Counted from the first letter of the stretch, positions 8,123 through 16,252 are shown. The stretch is 51,725 nucleotides of DNA from Planctomycetota bacterium (GCA_023150555.1 JAKLKQ010000006.1:1-51725); one strand, 5' to 3'. Made by a program: numbers and translations. The notes: generated by a model not told the origin, from the letters alone.

Positions 8123-8149
8123 GGGGAGCGTCGCCTCCTATATTCCTGT
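8123..8149. repeat. 27-bp direct repeat, copy 2
   Basis: The second copy of the CCTCCTATATTCCTGT element. It ends 14 bp before the TGGCCA cluster begins, so it may be part of the same control region. Confidence 0.6.
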
Positions 8150-8163
8150 TGGCATTTGGGAAG

Positions 8164-8481
8164 TGGCCAGATTAAGTTGGCCAGTGGCCACTTAAATTTC
8201 AGGGAAGTGGCCACAACAATCCCATTCATGCAAACAAGTTATATTAAATTGGCCAGATTGGCCAGATTATTATTCGATAGGAGACTCCCGCTGGCTGAAG
8301 AGAACAAGCCCTGCCCCAGGAGCTCCCGCCCTCCGCTCCGCCAGCCGGTCTCTCCTACCTGCTAGGAATGTGGCCAATCTGGCCATTTCCATGCAACTCC
8401 AAGCCACGTTTTGAATTCCAGTGGCCAGTAGCCTCAAAATAATCTGGCCACAGGTGGCCAATTGGCCAGATTATCTGGCCA
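8164..8481. repeat. Cluster of 13 TGGCCA repeats (putative iterons or operator array)
   Basis: TGGCCA starts at 8164, 8178, 8185, 8208, 8250, 8259, 8371, 8380, 8422, 8445, 8455, 8463 and 8476. Most copies are part of a longer word, TGGCCAGATT or its complement AATCTGGCCA, often 7 to 13 bp apart. Fewer than one copy is expected in 318 bp by chance. An A+T-rich patch lies at 8238-8280. The cluster is upstream of a ribbon-helix-helix gene and a primase-helicase gene, so it may be a replication origin with iterons, an autoregulatory operator, or both. Confidence 0.8.
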
Positions 8482-8541
8482 CTGGGCGAAGCCAGCCAGT
8501 CTTGTGCAACGCTGTCGACCAAATACAACCAGACCTATTTG

Positions 8542-8547
8542 TATAAT
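8542..8547 (+). promoter_or_regulatory. Likely -10 element (TATAAT) of the ribbon-helix-helix gene
   Basis: A perfect TATAAT lies 47 bp before the start codon and just right of the TGGCCA cluster. No good -35 hexamer sits 17 bp upstream, as in an activated or tightly regulated promoter. Confidence 0.45.
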
Positions 8548-8593
8548 GATTCCAGCCATAAATCAGACACAGGCCCCATAAGGAGACGATGCC

Positions 8594-8821
8594 ATGACGG
8601 TATCCATCTGGATCGACGAGAAGACCCACAAGGAGATCCGGCGCGCCGCAGTGGCGCGCTCGGTCGAGATCGGTAGGCCGACAACGGTCTCGGCGTTCAT
8701 CCGCGAGTTGGTCGAGCGGGAACTGGCCTCCAGGCAGGATGACGTCCCGCCGGGCGACGACGCTACGAACCTGGCGGCCTTGGGATGCGCCAAGAGAGGT
8801 ACCGAAGCAGTCAACGCGTAA
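8594..8821 (+). CDS. Ribbon-helix-helix (CopG/Arc-like) DNA-binding protein
   Basis: A 75-residue protein with AAGGAG 8 bases before the ATG. MTVSIWID is the DNA-contacting beta strand; EKTHKEIRRAAVARSVEIG and TTVSAFIRELVERELASRQ are the two helices of an RHH dimer, with TTVSAFI in the position of the usual helix-turn. The C-terminal 25 residues look unstructured. Known RHH proteins of this size are plasmid copy-number repressors, partition proteins or antitoxins. Its place between the TGGCCA array and the primase-helicase gene fits a replication repressor that binds the array. No toxin gene is adjacent. Confidence 0.75.
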   Translation: MTVSIWIDEKTHKEIRRAAVARSVEIGRPTTVSAFIRELVERELASRQDDVPPGDDATNLAALGCAKRGTEAVNA

Positions 8822-8831
8822 CAAAAGAAAA

Positions 8832-8877
8832 GGGGCCGCCTGTACGCGGCCCCCTGTAGGGAACGAGCCGAAGCTCG
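8832..8877 (+). terminator. Two hairpins after the ribbon-helix-helix gene
   Basis: The first has arms GGGGCCGC/GCGGCCCC (8-bp stem, 6-base loop), starting 11 bp after the stop codon behind an A-rich stretch. The second has ACGAG/CTCGT arms at 8862-8877. There is no T run, so this may be partial termination or attenuation before the primase-helicase gene 94 bp further on. Confidence 0.5.
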
Positions 8878-8970
8878 TGTAATGAATCCTGTCCAACCTC
8901 ATTATACGGTCTCGCCCACGCTCCTCCCTGCACAGCACAGGCAACTATTGCACGGGAAGGAGCACCTTTT

Positions 8971-11900
8971 ATGGGCAAGCAACACCCCGACATCCAGGCC
9001 ATGCAACCGCAGGCCCCGAATGTGGACCAAGCCGAGGTCCGGCGCGGGCTGAAAGGCCTATTGGGCAGGCTATTCCGGCCTGAAGACGCCGTTGAGATCC
9101 GCGTCCTGAAGGAATTCTGGGGCAAGGCGAAGGGCTCTCGGCCTGAGGGCTTCAGGGTCTTCGGCGAATCGCACTTCCTGCGCGGCAAGGACTTCCAGGA
9201 CGACGCCGCAGCGCCCACCCTGACGGCCTGGAACGCCACGCCGGGCGTGAACATCTACTTCGCGGTTAACCCGCGCAAGATCGTTCTGGACAAAGAGGGC
9301 CAAGAGCAGCCCGCCGGGGGCCGAAAGGACGACGTCGCCCGGGTCGTCTGCCTGCACGTGGACCTCGACGGGATAACGCCGGACGACGCCAAGGCGACCG
9401 CCGAAAAGCATGGTCTGGAAATGTTGCTCGTCGGTTCCGGCGCGGGCTCCCATGGGTACGTATTGCTCGCGGACGCCATCGAACTGAATGGCCCAGAAGA
9501 CGTCGTCCGGGCGGAGGCCCTGGTGCAGCGCCTGGGCCTGCTCTTCGGGATGAAATCCGGCGAGGCCGGGAGCGATCATACCCACGACCTGAGCAGGATC
9601 CTGCGCGTACCGGGCCTCATCAACTGGCCCGATGACCGCAAGCGCCAGAAGGGCCGCGTCCCGGCGCTCTGTACCCTGGCACATGAGACCGATCGTCGAT
9701 ATTCCGTCGCGGAACTCGACGTCATCCTGCCCAAGCTGCCCGAGGCCCAGGCCGCGATCTTCGCGCCCGGGGCGGTCCCCTTGGCCCCGCAGGCCCCGCA
9801 GGATATGGACGCCGACGAGGCCCTGCGTTTCTTCGGTGCCTTTGCGGATGGCGGCGAGAACAGCGGCAAGGAAGACGACAAGCCCGATCCCGAGCAGGTT
9901 GCCAAGGCCCTTGAGGATACGGACGTCGATGAACGCCTCCATCAGTTGAAGGCCAACCTGTCGAACATCATCGCCAAGTTCTACGCGGGAGACGAAAGGA
10001 CATACTGGTCGGGCCAGTCGCCGAGGGGCGAGCGGGCGAGGCGGCTGGCCGCCCTGGGCTGGAAGTTCGGCGTGCCCATGCCAGACCTGATCGCCTACGC
10101 GCATGGGAACGGCGGGGCGATCGAGGACGACGCCGGGTACTGGCGGACGTACCAGGAGAGGTATCTAGCCCCCCACAAACCCGAGGGGCACGGCCTGGAG
10201 ACCAAGGAGACCGGTCCCTATTTCGTCCAGGATGGAGCCATCTGGCGCCGGCGGCGCTCGAAGGAGGGCGACGTCGCCTACCCGCTGTCCAACTTCGTCG
10301 CGAAGATCGCCTCGGTGACCATCGCCGATGACGGCGCGGAGGCCCGCGAGAGCCTTACCCTGGAGGGGCAACTGGCCGGCGGGCAGCGTCTTGGCCCCCT
10401 GCAGGTGCCCGTTTCTCAGTTCGCCTCGATGGGCTGGGTCATGTCGCTGGGCAGGGGCAAGGCCAACGTCTTCGCAGGCGAGGGCACCAAGGACTCGATG
10501 CGGGACGCCATCCAGCGGCTGTCGGGCGACTTTCCCGAGCGAAGGGTCTACGTTCATACCGGCTGGCGCGAGTTCGACGGCCGGTGGGTCTACCTGCACG
10601 CCGGCGGCGCGGTCGGTTCTGACGGACCGGTCGCGGGCATCGAGACCGAGATGCAGGGCGCGCTGTCCAAGTACCACTTGCCAGCGCCGCCAGACGGAGA
10701 GGAACTGAAGGCCGCCGTGTGCGCGAGCCTGCGCATGCTCGACGGCTTGGCCCCGGACGAGATCATCTATCCGGTGTATGCCTCAGCCTGGCGTGCCGTC
10801 CTGGGTCCGTGCGACCACAGCACCTTCCTCATGGGCCGGACCGGCGTCTTCAAGTCCGAGCTTGCCGCTTTGGCCCAGCGGCACTTCGGTTCGGGGATGG
10901 ACGCGCGTCACCTCCCGTCGTCCTGGTCCTCGACCGGCAACGCGCTCGAAGGCATCGCGTTCTGCGCCAAGGATTCCCTGCTGGTCGTGGACGACTTCGC
11001 CCCGGGGGGCTCGCAGAACGAGATCGCGCGCTGCCATCGCGAGGCGGACCGCGTGTTCCGCGCCCAGGGCAACAACTCGGGCCGCCAGCGCATGCGCGCG
11101 GACGCCACGCTCAAGGAGGAACGCCCGCCAAGGGGCCTGATCATGGCGACAGGCGAGGATGCCCCGCGAGGACATTCGGCGCGCGCGAGGCTGCTGCTGG
11201 TGGAGGTATCCAAGGGAGACGTCGTCCTGGGCAGGCTGTCCGAGTGCCAGGACGACGCCGAGGCCAGGCTCTACGCGCAGGCCATGGCGGGGTACCTACG
11301 ATGGCTGGCAGGGACCTACGGCGATGTCCACGGGAACCTTGCGCGCCAGATCGCCCAGATGCGCGAGACGCCCGTCAACGGCCAGCACGCGCGGACGCCG
11401 GGCATCGCGGCCAGCCTCCTGGTCGGCCTGCGCGTCTTCCTCAACTTCGCCGTATCCGTCGAGGCCATTGACAAGGAGCAGGCCCGCGAGTTGTTCGAAC
11501 GCGGACGCAAGGCGCTCTTGAACTGCGCGGAAGGCCAGGCCGAGCATCATCAGGATGCCGATCCCGCGCCGCGCTTCCTGCGGTTGGTCGGCGCCCTGCT
11601 GACCTCGGGGCGCGCTCACCTGGAGGACGTGGGCGGCGGTCGCCCCGCCAACGCAGAGCACTTGGGCTGGCGGTCGAGGACCATACATACCAAGACGGGC
11701 CCAGAAGACGTCTGGCAGGAACAGGGACGTTGCATCGGTTGGCTGGACGCCGAAGCTGGAACGGTCTATCTCGACACGGAGGCGTCATTCGCAGAGGTCC
11801 AGATCCTGGCGCAGGCGCAGGGCGAGCCCATCCCCGTAACGCCAAAAACCTTGTCCAAGCGCCTGCGCGAGCGGGGCCTGCTGGAGGGCGGCAGCGGCGG

Positions 11901-12129
11901 ATGCAACACCGCGCGTAAGACCTGCGCCGGGGAACGCCGGCGCGGCTTGCTGGCGGTACCGATCGCCTCGCTGCCTCTGGGCTCCGGCGACGATGATGAC
12001 GCAGTCGTTGAGCATGCCGACCCAGAAACCCGGACGGTCCAGTTGCCCAGCGCCAACCGAGCCATAATCGACGAGGACGAGTCGGTCGAATCGGCGTCCA
12101 TCTTCCAGGCCGGCGATTTCCGACTTTGA
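8971..12129 (+). CDS. Primase-helicase fusion protein of a mobile element
   Basis: A 1052-residue cytoplasmic replication protein with AGGAG 8 bases before the ATG. Residues about 60-260 form an archaeo-eukaryotic (RepB-like) primase: the metal pair D131-L-D133 in VCLHVDLDG, the H161 motif GSGAGSHGYVLL, and DLSRILRVPGLINW at 206-219. Residues about 405-800 resemble the DUF927-like helicase domain of phage and plasmid proteins: Walker A G622-R-T-G-V-F-K-S-E630, the acidic pair D674-D675 in SLLVVDDFAP, and GNNSGRQRMRAD plus GLIMATGEDAPRGHS further on. The C-terminus (about 880-1052) may bind DNA. It would prime and unwind DNA at an origin, most likely the TGGCCA array 0.5 kb upstream. Confidence 0.87.
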   Translation: MGKQHPDIQAMQPQAPNVDQAEVRRGLKGLLGRLFRPEDAVEIRVLKEFWGKAKGSRPEGFRVFGESHFLRGKDFQDDAAAPTLTAWNATPGVNIYFAVNPRKIVLDKEGQEQPAGGRKDDVARVVCLHVDLDGITPDDAKATAEKHGLEMLLVGSGAGSHGYVLLADAIELNGPEDVVRAEALVQRLGLLFGMKSGEAGSDHTHDLSRILRVPGLINWPDDRKRQKGRVPALCTLAHETDRRYSVAELDVILPKLPEAQAAIFAPGAVPLAPQAPQDMDADEALRFFGAFADGGENSGKEDDKPDPEQVAKALEDTDVDERLHQLKANLSNIIAKFYAGDERTYWSGQSPRGERARRLAALGWKFGVPMPDLIAYAHGNGGAIEDDAGYWRTYQERYLAPHKPEGHGLETKETGPYFVQDGAIWRRRRSKEGDVAYPLSNFVAKIASVTIADDGAEARESLTLEGQLAGGQRLGPLQVPVSQFASMGWVMSLGRGKANVFAGEGTKDSMRDAIQRLSGDFPERRVYVHTGWREFDGRWVYLHAGGAVGSDGPVAGIETEMQGALSKYHLPAPPDGEELKAAVCASLRMLDGLAPDEIIYPVYASAWRAVLGPCDHSTFLMGRTGVFKSELAALAQRHFGSGMDARHLPSSWSSTGNALEGIAFCAKDSLLVVDDFAPGGSQNEIARCHREADRVFRAQGNNSGRQRMRADATLKEERPPRGLIMATGEDAPRGHSARARLLLVEVSKGDVVLGRLSECQDDAEARLYAQAMAGYLRWLAGTYGDVHGNLARQIAQMRETPVNGQHARTPGIAASLLVGLRVFLNFAVSVEAIDKEQARELFERGRKALLNCAEGQAEHHQDADPAPRFLRLVGALLTSGRAHLEDVGGGRPANAEHLGWRSRTIHTKTGPEDVWQEQGRCIGWLDAEAGTVYLDTEASFAEVQILAQAQGEPIPVTPKTLSKRLRERGLLEGGSGGCNTARKTCAGERRRGLLAVPIASLPLGSGDDDDAVVEHADPETRTVQLPSANRAIIDEDESVESASIFQAGDFRL

Positions 12130-12170
12130 GCGCCAGTGAACAGGGGGACGCCGGCCCGGAATGCCGCCCC

Positions 12171-12360
12171 TGCCGGATTTCCGACAACGCCGGCCAAATC
12201 CGCCTCCGGTGCGAATCCAGAACCAGATTCCCTGCGCCCCGCGCCAAGACCGCCCCAGCACAGCCCAAACCCTAACCCCCTGCTCTTCTTGTGCTTACGC
12301 CCCTCGAATAAATCCCCTCTCCTTCCTTTGTATGATCCTCCCAGAAGCACCGTGGACACG
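12171..12360 (+). promoter_or_regulatory. Dispersed leader repeat, copy 1
   Basis: One of three related segments of about 190 bp. Common parts, in order: an imperfect TGCCGGA/TCCGACA hairpin, a GTACGAATC-like word (here GTGCGAATC), CCGCGCCAAGACCGCC, a pyrimidine-rich stretch, TATGAT (12331-12336) and CACCGTGGACACG. The start codon of the next gene follows exactly 11 bases after the last word in all three copies. TATGAT is a good -10 element; no -35 is seen. Copies 2 and 3 are at 13203 and 33557. Confidence 0.7.
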
Positions 12361-12370
12361 GGAACCAACC

Positions 12371-12580
12371 ATGACACCATCCAAGCCATCCAGGAAGGCC
12401 GGAGTTAAGGATGCGGCGAAGAGCCCCGAGGACCTGGCCGACGGCTTCGCCCTGACCCTCGGCCGCCTGATCGCCGCGGAGCTCCTGGACGACTTGGGCA
12501 TGCACAAGGAAGCAAGGGAGGTATTGCGAAAATGCGGACGCCAGAGGTCTTCAAATACGGCAGCAGGACAGTCTACGTGA
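12371..12580 (+). CDS. Small protein downstream of the leader repeat (69 aa)
   Basis: MTPSKPSRKAGVKDAAKSPE is followed by DLADGFALTLGRLIAAELLD and DLGMHKEAREVLRKC, an all-helical protein. No ribosome site precedes the ATG; the leader repeat ends 11 bases upstream, so translation may depend on the leader itself. A frameshifted relative with MTPFMKTTKGG and ELANGYAI follows leader copy 3, and a vestigial one (LTPSIEIKEDG) follows copy 2. Function unknown. The 3' end overlaps the next gene by 49 bp. Confidence 0.55.
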   Translation: MTPSKPSRKAGVKDAAKSPEDLADGFALTLGRLIAAELLDDLGMHKEAREVLRKCGRQRSSNTAAGQST

Positions 12581-12696
12581 AGCTCAATAACGAGGCGCAG
12601 GCCGACCACATCCTGCGCGAGCGCCACGGCTGCGCGACGCGTGTTAATCGGGAAGCCGTAGCGCCCGGCGCTAAGGAGCAGATAAGAGGTGCTTGA
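12532..12696 (+). CDS. Small protein overlapping the previous gene (54 aa)
   Basis: MRTPEVFKYGSRTVYVKLNN is followed by EAQADHILRERHGCATRVNR. GGAGG lies 10 bases before the ATG, inside the upstream gene, so the two are likely translationally coupled. The sequence looks like a small alpha/beta protein; I recognise no family. A toxin-antitoxin-like pairing is possible from the layout, but no motif supports it. The 3' end overlaps that of the convergent HIT gene by 26 bp. Confidence 0.5.
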   Translation: MRTPEVFKYGSRTVYVKLNNEAQADHILRERHGCATRVNREAVAPGAKEQIRGA

Positions 12697-13123
12697 GCTG
12701 GTTTGCTTGCGCTTGAAGTTCGCTCTCCTCGGCTTTCTTAAATCCCAATTCGCCCGCGCGTTTGAGTTCGCCACGCTCCAGGTAACGCCGGGAAGTCAGG
12801 TCGTGGTAGTCGTGCAAGGGGATGACGTGCAGGTGGGCATGAGAAATGTCGAATCCTGCAACAGCAAATCCGACCTTGGGGGGTGAATAGACGCAGGCCA
12901 CCGCTTGAGCAATTCTTCTGGCCGTGCGCATTACGCCGAGGTAAGCGTCATCGTCAAGATCCTGGATATGCACCTGATGAATCCTAGGAATGATCAGCAC
13001 ATGCCCGGGATTGATTGGATTCTTGTCCATGAATGCTATCGTCTTGAGGTCAGAATGGACGATTACCGCGTTGCTTTCGCCGCGGACGATCGAGCAGAAG
13101 GCGCAAGCCGTGTCGACCTTCAT
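12671..13123 (-). CDS. HIT-family nucleotide hydrolase
   Basis: A 150-residue protein starting MKVDTACAFCSIVRGESN, with GGGAGG upstream of the ATG. The fold signature is complete: FMDKNPINPGHVLIIPRIH in the middle and the active-site histidine triad SHAHLHVIP near residue 110, where the central His forms the nucleotidyl intermediate. Members hydrolyse AMP-linked small molecules or dinucleoside polyphosphates in the cytoplasm. The C-terminal 30 residues are charged and helical. The gene stands alone, between two copies of the leader repeat on the opposite strand. Confidence 0.9.
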   Translation of the reverse strand: MKVDTACAFCSIVRGESNAVIVHSDLKTIAFMDKNPINPGHVLIIPRIHQVHIQDLDDDAYLGVMRTARRIAQAVACVYSPPKVGFAVAGFDISHAHLHVIPLHDYHDLTSRRYLERGELKRAGELGFKKAEESELQAQANQLKHLLSAP

Positions 13124-13202
13124 ACCGATACCTCCCGTATGTAAACTCGTAAGGGCTAAAGCTACGGCTGGGATTAACGTAGCCGATTGACCTGTGCCTG
13201 CG

Positions 13203-13380
13203 TTGCCAGAAATTCGACGCCCACCGCCCGGTACGAATCTCGACCAATTTTCGTGCGTCCCGCGCCAAGACCGCCCCTGCAAACACAGTCTGTAACTCTC
13301 TACCTTCCCTACTATTACGTCCCGTGTCCCAATCCCTCCCCCACCCTCCGTATAGTCCCTCCAGAACCACCGTGGACACG
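13203..13380 (+). promoter_or_regulatory. Dispersed leader repeat, copy 2
   Basis: Shares GTACGAATCTCG, CCCGCGCCAAGACCGCC, TATAGT (13351-13356, in the place of TATGAT) and CACCGTGGACACG with the other copies. The start codon position is CTG instead of ATG, 11 bases after the conserved end. Confidence 0.65.
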
Positions 13381-13390
13381 GACCCAACAC

Positions 13391-13459
13391 CTGACACCTT
13401 CAATTGAGATCAAGGAGGACGGAAGGGCAACGGCCGGATCCAGACCCGTAGTTGCCTAG
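13391..13459 (+). pseudogene. Vestigial small ORF after leader copy 2
   Basis: Reads LTPSIEIKEDGRATAGSRPV and stops after 22 codons. The position and first residues match MTPSK of the gene at 12371, but the start codon is CTG and the rest is lost. Probably not expressed as a protein. Confidence 0.4.
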
Positions 13460-13634
13460 CCGACTGCTTTGATGGGCTGCCAACCGGGAGCCGAATCCAA
13501 AAGCGTTTTGGATTTGAGACAGCCAGGAGTTCAATGGTGCTCAAACACAAAGTACCTCTGACCTCTCGCGCTCAGCCCTCCGCATATCATGCGATCAGAG
13601 GACCGAAAAGTTGTGTCGCCATTATCCCGTCAAC

Positions 13635-13655
13635 TGCCACGGTTTTTGCCACGGG
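13635..13655. repeat. Double TGCCACGG repeat, copy 1 (possible integrase arm site)
   Basis: Two TGCCACGG words 12 bp apart in direct orientation, followed by GGTCCCCGG. Further copies are at 13922 and 34068; the copies at 13635 and 34068 have the same position relative to the tRNA fragments. Confidence 0.55.
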
Positions 13656-13783
13656 TCCCCGGGGATCACTGGTAATGTTTGGCGAAAATCGTTTACGTCG
13701 ACACCTGCCAGAAGTACATTTTTTGCAAGGATTTGCGAAGATAGGCGAGATTTTAAGAGATGTAAAAAGTTGTAATGACCTAG

Positions 13784-13828
13784 CTCATAATCCTTTGGTC
13801 GGGGGTTCGAATCCCTCCTGGCCCACCA
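13784..13828 (+). other. 3' fragment of a tRNA-Met gene: island attachment site 1
   Basis: CTCATAA (an anticodon loop with CAT), then ATCCTTTGGTC, the T arm GGGGGTTCGAATCCCTC and the 3' acceptor strand CTGGCCCA ending in CCA. The 5' half of the tRNA is missing. The last 38 bases before the final A are identical to 34223-34260, and about 150-200 bp upstream is also related between the two sites. Such 3' fragments mark the far end of an element integrated into a tRNA gene. The minus strand gives the familiar antisense peptide RRDSNPRPK, confirming that this is tRNA sequence. Confidence 0.82.
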
Positions 13829-13921
13829 CCCTTTCGCCTCTATATCCCATTTACTATCAATGTCTTGCAGAAACAAAGTCCGCCGACTCCCGCCTCAGCC
13901 GATTCCCTAACGTCCAAAAAT

Positions 13922-13941
13922 TGCCACGGTTTTTGCCACGG
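13922..13941. repeat. Double TGCCACGG repeat, copy 2
   Basis: The same paired TGCCACGG word 94 bp to the right of tRNA fragment 1, so the fragment is bracketed by two copies. This would fit arm-type sites on both sides of a crossover point. Confidence 0.5.
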
Positions 13942-13955
13942 TCGGTCCGCCTCGC

Positions 13956-14111
13956 TCAAAACGGGCTCATGCCGCTGAGATACCAGCCAAAGGAGCCGGT
14001 CGAGAACTCCATAACTTCGGCCATCATGGGAATGCCATTGACCTCGACCTTGATCGGCTTGGCCTTGGCGCGGAACTCTGAGCGGGAAACCAGACAGGGG
14101 GTCTTGGCCAT
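13956..14111 (-). CDS. Small protein, probably 3'-truncated (51 aa)
   Basis: MAKTPCLVSRSEFRAKAKPI leads into KVEVNGIPMMAEVMEFSTGS and FGWYLSGMSPF. AAGGAG lies 7 bases before the ATG. The EVNG(I/V)PxxAEVxEFSTGSxGWY pattern recalls a family of small planctomycete proteins that usually continue for about 25 more residues, so the stop next to the attachment region suggests truncation by integration. The start codon lies inside CCATGG, shared with the start of the divergent PQQ gene. Confidence 0.5.
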   Translation of the reverse strand: MAKTPCLVSRSEFRAKAKPIKVEVNGIPMMAEVMEFSTGSFGWYLSGMSPF

Positions 14112-14781
14112 GGGCAGTCTCCTTATCTTGTGCAGATTTCGCCTTTGTATCGGTAGCGAGGTGTCGGTAAAAGGAAGGATATGGGTCGCGTGCGTCGGGC
14201 AAATCCAGCAACCGGCCTATGGCGGGATACCCCAAGGCGGACTTTCGGCCGTCGTCGTGCGTGGCGAGTTCGCGGTGGTTCTGAGCCACCCGCATGTGGG
14301 CACGTTCTGGGCGATCTCCCTGAAGGACCACAAGGTCCTGTGGGCACACAACACGGAGAACGTGACGGGCATGTGGCCCGCTCTGGACGGACAACACGTG
14401 TACGTGGGATGCAACTCGGGCCGATTCTCGGCCTATGACCTGGCAACCGGCAAGGAGCTTTGGACCTTCGCACCTCCCCTGATGAACTCTATGGTTCCGT
14501 CCCCGGTGGTATACGGGAATCGCGTCTACCTTGCAGGACATAACAGGCACCTGTACTGCCTCGATACGCAAAGCGGCAAAGTCCTCTGGTCGTTCGACAC
14601 CGGCGATTATCCCTACGGTTCGCCAGCGCTCGCCGGCGGCCTGGTCTTCTTTGCCAGCGGAAGCAACCGCGGGCGGCTCTTCGCGCTGCGTGCCGGTGCG
14701 AGTGGGCCGGCGTCCTGGCCCCTCTGGCGCGGAAGCCCCAGCTGCAACGGTGCGGTCGAACCCGCCGCGCCGAAACCATAA
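14110..14781 (+). CDS. PQQ-like beta-propeller protein, N-terminally truncated
   Basis: 223 residues covering roughly four blades of a PQQ-type propeller, with the repeated DxxxGKxLW signature: SAYDLATGKELWTFAPP, LYCLDTQSGKVLWSFDTG, and LKDHKVLWAHNTENVTG in a weaker form. Full members have seven or eight blades and a signal peptide; here blades are missing at the N-terminus and there is no signal peptide. The ATG at 14110 follows AGGGGG, but the first 35 residues do not look like propeller. The gene was probably cut by the integration event at 13.8 kb. If expressed, it would be a scaffold with no evident enzyme activity. Confidence 0.65.
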   Translation: MGSLLILCRFRLCIGSEVSVKGRIWVACVGQIQQPAYGGIPQGGLSAVVVRGEFAVVLSHPHVGTFWAISLKDHKVLWAHNTENVTGMWPALDGQHVYVGCNSGRFSAYDLATGKELWTFAPPLMNSMVPSPVVYGNRVYLAGHNRHLYCLDTQSGKVLWSFDTGDYPYGSPALAGGLVFFASGSNRGRLFALRAGASGPASWPLWRGSPSCNGAVEPAAPKP

Positions 14782-14813
14782 GCGGTGGAGGCCTCACGAC
14801 GAGAGTCCATGAC

Positions 14814-15272
14814 TTGAACGAATTCGGTACAGAGGGACTCGCGAAGCATAGGTCAAGCGAGCGGACGCCCAGCGATTGGCGCGGTGCCATCCTGATCGTA
14901 TGCGCCTGGCTCTTAGGTGCGGCTCTGGTCGCTTGGTGGATTTGGAAATCGAAATTCTGTCCGTTGCCTTCAAGTTCGACGGGATCCGCCGTTCTCGTTC
15001 AGCCGGTTGTTGTGCACGGAAATCTGAACGCGCTACTCGCGTTTGACCTCGGCTCCGGCTGGTGCGGAACCAATTCTCCGCGCCCGGATCGAGGCGCCGC
15101 CGTTCTTGATAAACAGGTCAACTGCCCCCTTGCCGCCAAGGACTACCCAGTAGTTGATGTCGGCAACGCCGAGGCTTTGAGGATCGTTAATATCGCAGAC
15201 AAGCGTTTGCCAGGCATTCCCTGCATCTGTCTGGCCCAAACCCGGCATCTCGGTGTTCATCTGTTCAATTGA
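14814..15272 (+). CDS. Possible single-pass membrane protein, doubtful 3' half
   Basis: A TTG-started frame 33 bp after the PQQ gene with a clear membrane helix (GAILIVCAWLLGAALVAWWI) at about residues 25-45. The part beyond 15033 lies opposite the pectate-lyase-like gene and is probably not real coding, so only the first 70 residues are credible. GAGAG precedes the start weakly. This may be the beginning of a gene whose remainder has been replaced. Low confidence. Confidence 0.28.
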   Translation: MNEFGTEGLAKHRSSERTPSDWRGAILIVCAWLLGAALVAWWIWKSKFCPLPSSSTGSAVLVQPVVVHGNLNALLAFDLGSGWCGTNSPRPDRGAAVLDKQVNCPLAAKDYPVVDVGNAEALRIVNIADKRLPGIPCICLAQTRHLGVHLFN

Positions 15273-16040
15273 GAACCCGTGTCTACCCGAGACGGTAATA
15301 TGATGGGTGTTGCGGTAGGTACCCAGCCGGGCGAAACGGGAGGCATGATGGGCTTGGACAAAGTCCAGGCCATTGATGTTAGAGGCCACCACGATGTTGT
15401 CCCCATCCGTATGCTCGTTGACTTGGATGCCCGTGTGATATCCGGTTACAAAAACATTGCGCAGGACCGTCAGCGCGGCGTTATTGCAGGCCGGGGTTAT
15501 CAATCCGCTGGTGCCATGGGTTGGCTTGGAGGCCTGCACGTTGTATAGGCCGGTATTGACAAACACGTTCTCCAACTTGCACTGAAGCGCGTAGTGGAGA
15601 TCGATGCCGCCAATGCCCGGGTCGTCGTAGGTCCGGACATCCAGATTCCTGATGACCACGTTGACCGCTGAGAAACCCCCGTAAAGCGAGTTGGTCGAAC
15701 GACTGGCGGAGATGACTGCCGGACCCGTTTTGGACAGGCTCTTTACGATCGTGCCGTTATTCAGCAAAGGACATGAACCGATTGTTCCAAAAACGGGCGT
15801 CGGCTCGCTTTCACCCACGATCTCCACAGTAATCCAACTCGGTACTGGTTTCGAAACCGCAGGGACCAATATAGAGCCACGATAAACTCCGGCCGGCAGG
15901 TACATCCGCCCGCCACCAGCCTCGACGAGCGCCTTCAGGCATGCCGAAAACGTTTCGGTGTTGTCCGTCTTGTCGTCACCCACGGCCCCGAAACGAAGCA
16001 CATCGAACGTCCTTGATTTAGTTGTGGAAAGTGAACTCAT
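15033..16040 (-). CDS. Pectate-lyase-3-like beta-helix protein
   Basis: A 335-residue protein with GGGAG upstream of the ATG. The N-terminus has the hallmark of the Pectate_lyase_3/GH28-like family: FDVLRFGAVGDDKTDNTETF followed by GGGRMYLPAGVYRGSI. The middle (about 100-260) carries beta-helix coils such as VVIRNLDVRTYDDPGIGGID and LENVFVNTGLYNV. No signal peptide is present, which is common for phage tail-spike and cytoplasmic members. Catalytic residues were not identified, so substrate and activity are open. It is divergent from the Kelch gene across a 520-bp gap. Confidence 0.75.
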   Translation of the reverse strand: MSSLSTTKSRTFDVLRFGAVGDDKTDNTETFSACLKALVEAGGGRMYLPAGVYRGSILVPAVSKPVPSWITVEIVGESEPTPVFGTIGSCPLLNNGTIVKSLSKTGPAVISASRSTNSLYGGFSAVNVVIRNLDVRTYDDPGIGGIDLHYALQCKLENVFVNTGLYNVQASKPTHGTSGLITPACNNAALTVLRNVFVTGYHTGIQVNEHTDGDNIVVASNINGLDFVQAHHASRFARLGTYRNTHHITVSGRHGFSIEQMNTEMPGLGQTDAGNAWQTLVCDINDPQSLGVADINYWVVLGGKGAVDLFIKNGGASIRARRIGSAPAGAEVKRE

Positions 16041-16252
16041 TTTCTTGCTCCCGTCCGCTGAAACCGAGATTTCCTAGATGACTGGCCAATAACCGCTTCA
16101 ACGGCCTACTCTAACGAATCCTATGACCCACCCAATCACGCACAAGTCGTTCCTTTCGGTACTTCCTGGTATTCCGATCTGTCGTCAATCCGTACGCCTG
16201 CGCCTTTCTGGGCAGAGCGTAGAGTCCAAATGCGAGCGCAAGCAAAAAAGAC

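Noticed and set aside
8038..8461. Short minus-strand ORFs over the TGGCCA cluster
   Set aside because: Their sequence is dictated by the repeats and by the CCTCCTATATTCC element; none has a ribosome site with coherent protein following it.
13622..13876. A minus-strand ORF with RRDSNPRPKDYE
   Set aside because: This peptide is the classical translation of the antisense strand of a tRNA 3' end and only confirms the tRNA fragment.
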